A stretch of DNA of 6,893 nt, from NCBI GenBank assembly GCA_002346425.1, contig DDZS01000074.1, positions 8,673 through 15,565 of the forward strand, read 5' to 3'. The notes beneath the pieces were generated by a model that was given only the letters and a program-made list of their open reading frames with translations, was not told the DNA's origin and searched no databases. Both the position numbers and the translations under genes were made by a program. The stretch comes from Alphaproteobacteria bacterium UBA3002 (GTDB lineage: Bacteria; Pseudomonadota; Alphaproteobacteria; Rickettsiales; UBA3002). Positions 6,068 to 6,893 of the stretch are shown one piece after another (position 1 is the stretch's first letter; each line of letters begins with the position of its first letter).

Positions 6068-6893
6068 CTCGTCAGCTACCAGTTTCAGATCCTGCTCTTT
6101 GCCATCGGCGCTATAATAATGCACTTCTGAGTCTTCCAGCAGTTCTTTGACATATGCATTCAATGCATCTTCCTGCAATTGCGCTTTCAGTTTAGGGCGC
6201 ATTTGCGACAGAGTCGGCACTTGTTTACTGCGACGATCTTCCACTTTAATCACATGCCAGCCAAATTGCGATTTTACCGGCTCAGACACTTCGTCTTTTT
6301 TCAATTTAAATGCGGCTTCAGAAAAGGCGGGAACCATCTGGCCATCGCTGAACCAACCCAGATCGCCGCCACGGGCCTTGCTACCGGGATCGGTCGAATA
6401 TTCTTTGGCCAGTTCATCAAAGGATTCACCTTTTTCTAGCTTGGCCTTAATGTCTTTCGCGGTCGCTTCGTCTTCGACCAGAATATGGCGCGCTTTGACT
6501 TCTTCTTCGTCTTTGCTTTCTTCTACGGCGGCATCATAGGCGTCTTTAATGGCCGCTTCGCTGACCAGATCGGACGTTTTATTCTCAATAAACGCTTCGA
6601 CCATGATTTTGCGTTTTGCCGCTTCCATGGCTTGTTTCACCGCTTCAGAATCCTCAATATCGGACTTTTCCGCCTGCTGATACAGAATCTCCTGACCGAC
6701 AATGCCGCGCAGGATATTAGTTTTTATCTTGTCATCCATCGTATCGAAATCCGGTGCCTGACCGGCCGGGAAAAGATTTTGCCACACCGCTTGAATTTCT
6801 GATTTTTTAAAGCTCTTCCCATCCACATCCAAGACTGTGTAATCGTCTTGTGCAGCGGCAGCACAGGCCCAGAGGCTAAAAGTTACGGCGGCG
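6065..6893 (-). CDS. Exported parvulin-type peptidyl-prolyl cis-trans isomerase, 5' partial
   Basis: The frame is open to the window edge, so the true start lies outside; 275 residues are visible. The first visible residues, AAVTFSLWACAAAAQDDY, look like the hydrophobic core and cleavage region of a signal peptide, so the mature protein probably acts in the periplasm or at the inner membrane. Next comes a SurA/PrsA-like helical chaperone region (about 6832-6500), including a charged helix rich in E and K. The parvulin domain (about 6500-6230) starts at VKARHILVEDE, continues through the SFDELAKEYSTDPGS and GGDLGWFSDGQMVPAF blocks, and closes with QFGWHVIKVED. Its two family histidines are present. 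A short basic-acidic tail follows. Such proteins help outer-membrane and exported proteins fold. In many alphaproteobacteria the gene lies near secA and argJ; secA is not in the window. It heads the visible part of the argJ operon. Confidence 0.92.
   Translation of the reverse strand, partial: AAVTFSLWACAAAAQDDYTVLDVDGKSFKKSEIQAVWQNLFPAGQAPDFDTMDDKIKTNILRGIVGQEILYQQAEKSDIEDSEAVKQAMEAAKRKIMVEAFIENKTSDLVSEAAIKDAYDAAVEESKDEEEVKARHILVEDEATAKDIKAKLEKGESFDELAKEYSTDPGSKARGGDLGWFSDGQMVPAFSEAAFKLKKDEVSEPVKSQFGWHVIKVEDRRSKQVPTLSQMRPKLKAQLQEDALNAYVKELLEDSEVHYYSADGKEQDLKLVADE

Noticed and set aside
6830..6832. TTG as the start of the isomerase gene
   Set aside because: The upstream frame stays open and encodes a signal-peptide-like stretch, so the gene continues beyond the window.
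1..6893. Defence system, prophage, insertion sequence, CRISPR array or RNA gene
   Set aside because: No transposase, integrase, spaced repeats, target-site duplications or tRNA-like structures were seen, and the genes are of ordinary chromosomal types.

Overview
The window looks like a compact chromosomal stretch of an alphaproteobacterium. The evidence is gene content and order: a parvulin-type prolyl isomerase, argJ and mutT in a row; comF next to a Nit-type amidohydrolase; and a methyltransferase resembling NDUFAF5, the mitochondrial complex I assembly factor. The genus cannot be fixed from the sequence. There is no sign of a mobile element, CRISPR array, tRNA or rRNA. Eight genes fill almost everything, and the longest non-coding gap is 65 bp.

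Left part (plus strand): a 5'-truncated gene for a cytidine-deaminase-fold protein with two tandem domains. The first keeps the zinc motif (CAE ... PCGSC) and the second appears to have lost it. A gap containing a 43-nt imperfect hairpin separates it from bfr, a bacterioferritin with every ferroxidase and haem ligand residue in place.

Middle: a minus-strand pair, comF then a Nit/nitrilase-family hydrolase, joined by a 4-nt ATGA overlap. The pair converges on bfr across only 5 bp. comF is divergent from a plus-strand SAM-dependent methyltransferase across a 29-bp gap with the symmetric core CTATAG. That methyltransferase runs 9 nt into the oppositely oriented MAPEG gene.

Right part (minus strand, read right to left): a secreted parvulin-type peptidyl-prolyl isomerase (5' end outside the window), argJ, mutT and a MAPEG membrane protein. 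They form a tight operon: argJ's Shine-Dalgarno contains the stop codon of the gene before it, mutT starts on a TAATG overlap without its own Shine-Dalgarno, and the Shine-Dalgarno of the MAPEG gene overlaps the mutT stop.

Most genes are housekeeping: arginine biosynthesis, nucleotide sanitation, envelope protein folding, iron storage and metabolite repair. The least ordinary gene is the tandem deaminase-fold protein. I see no convincing evidence of a new multi-gene system.
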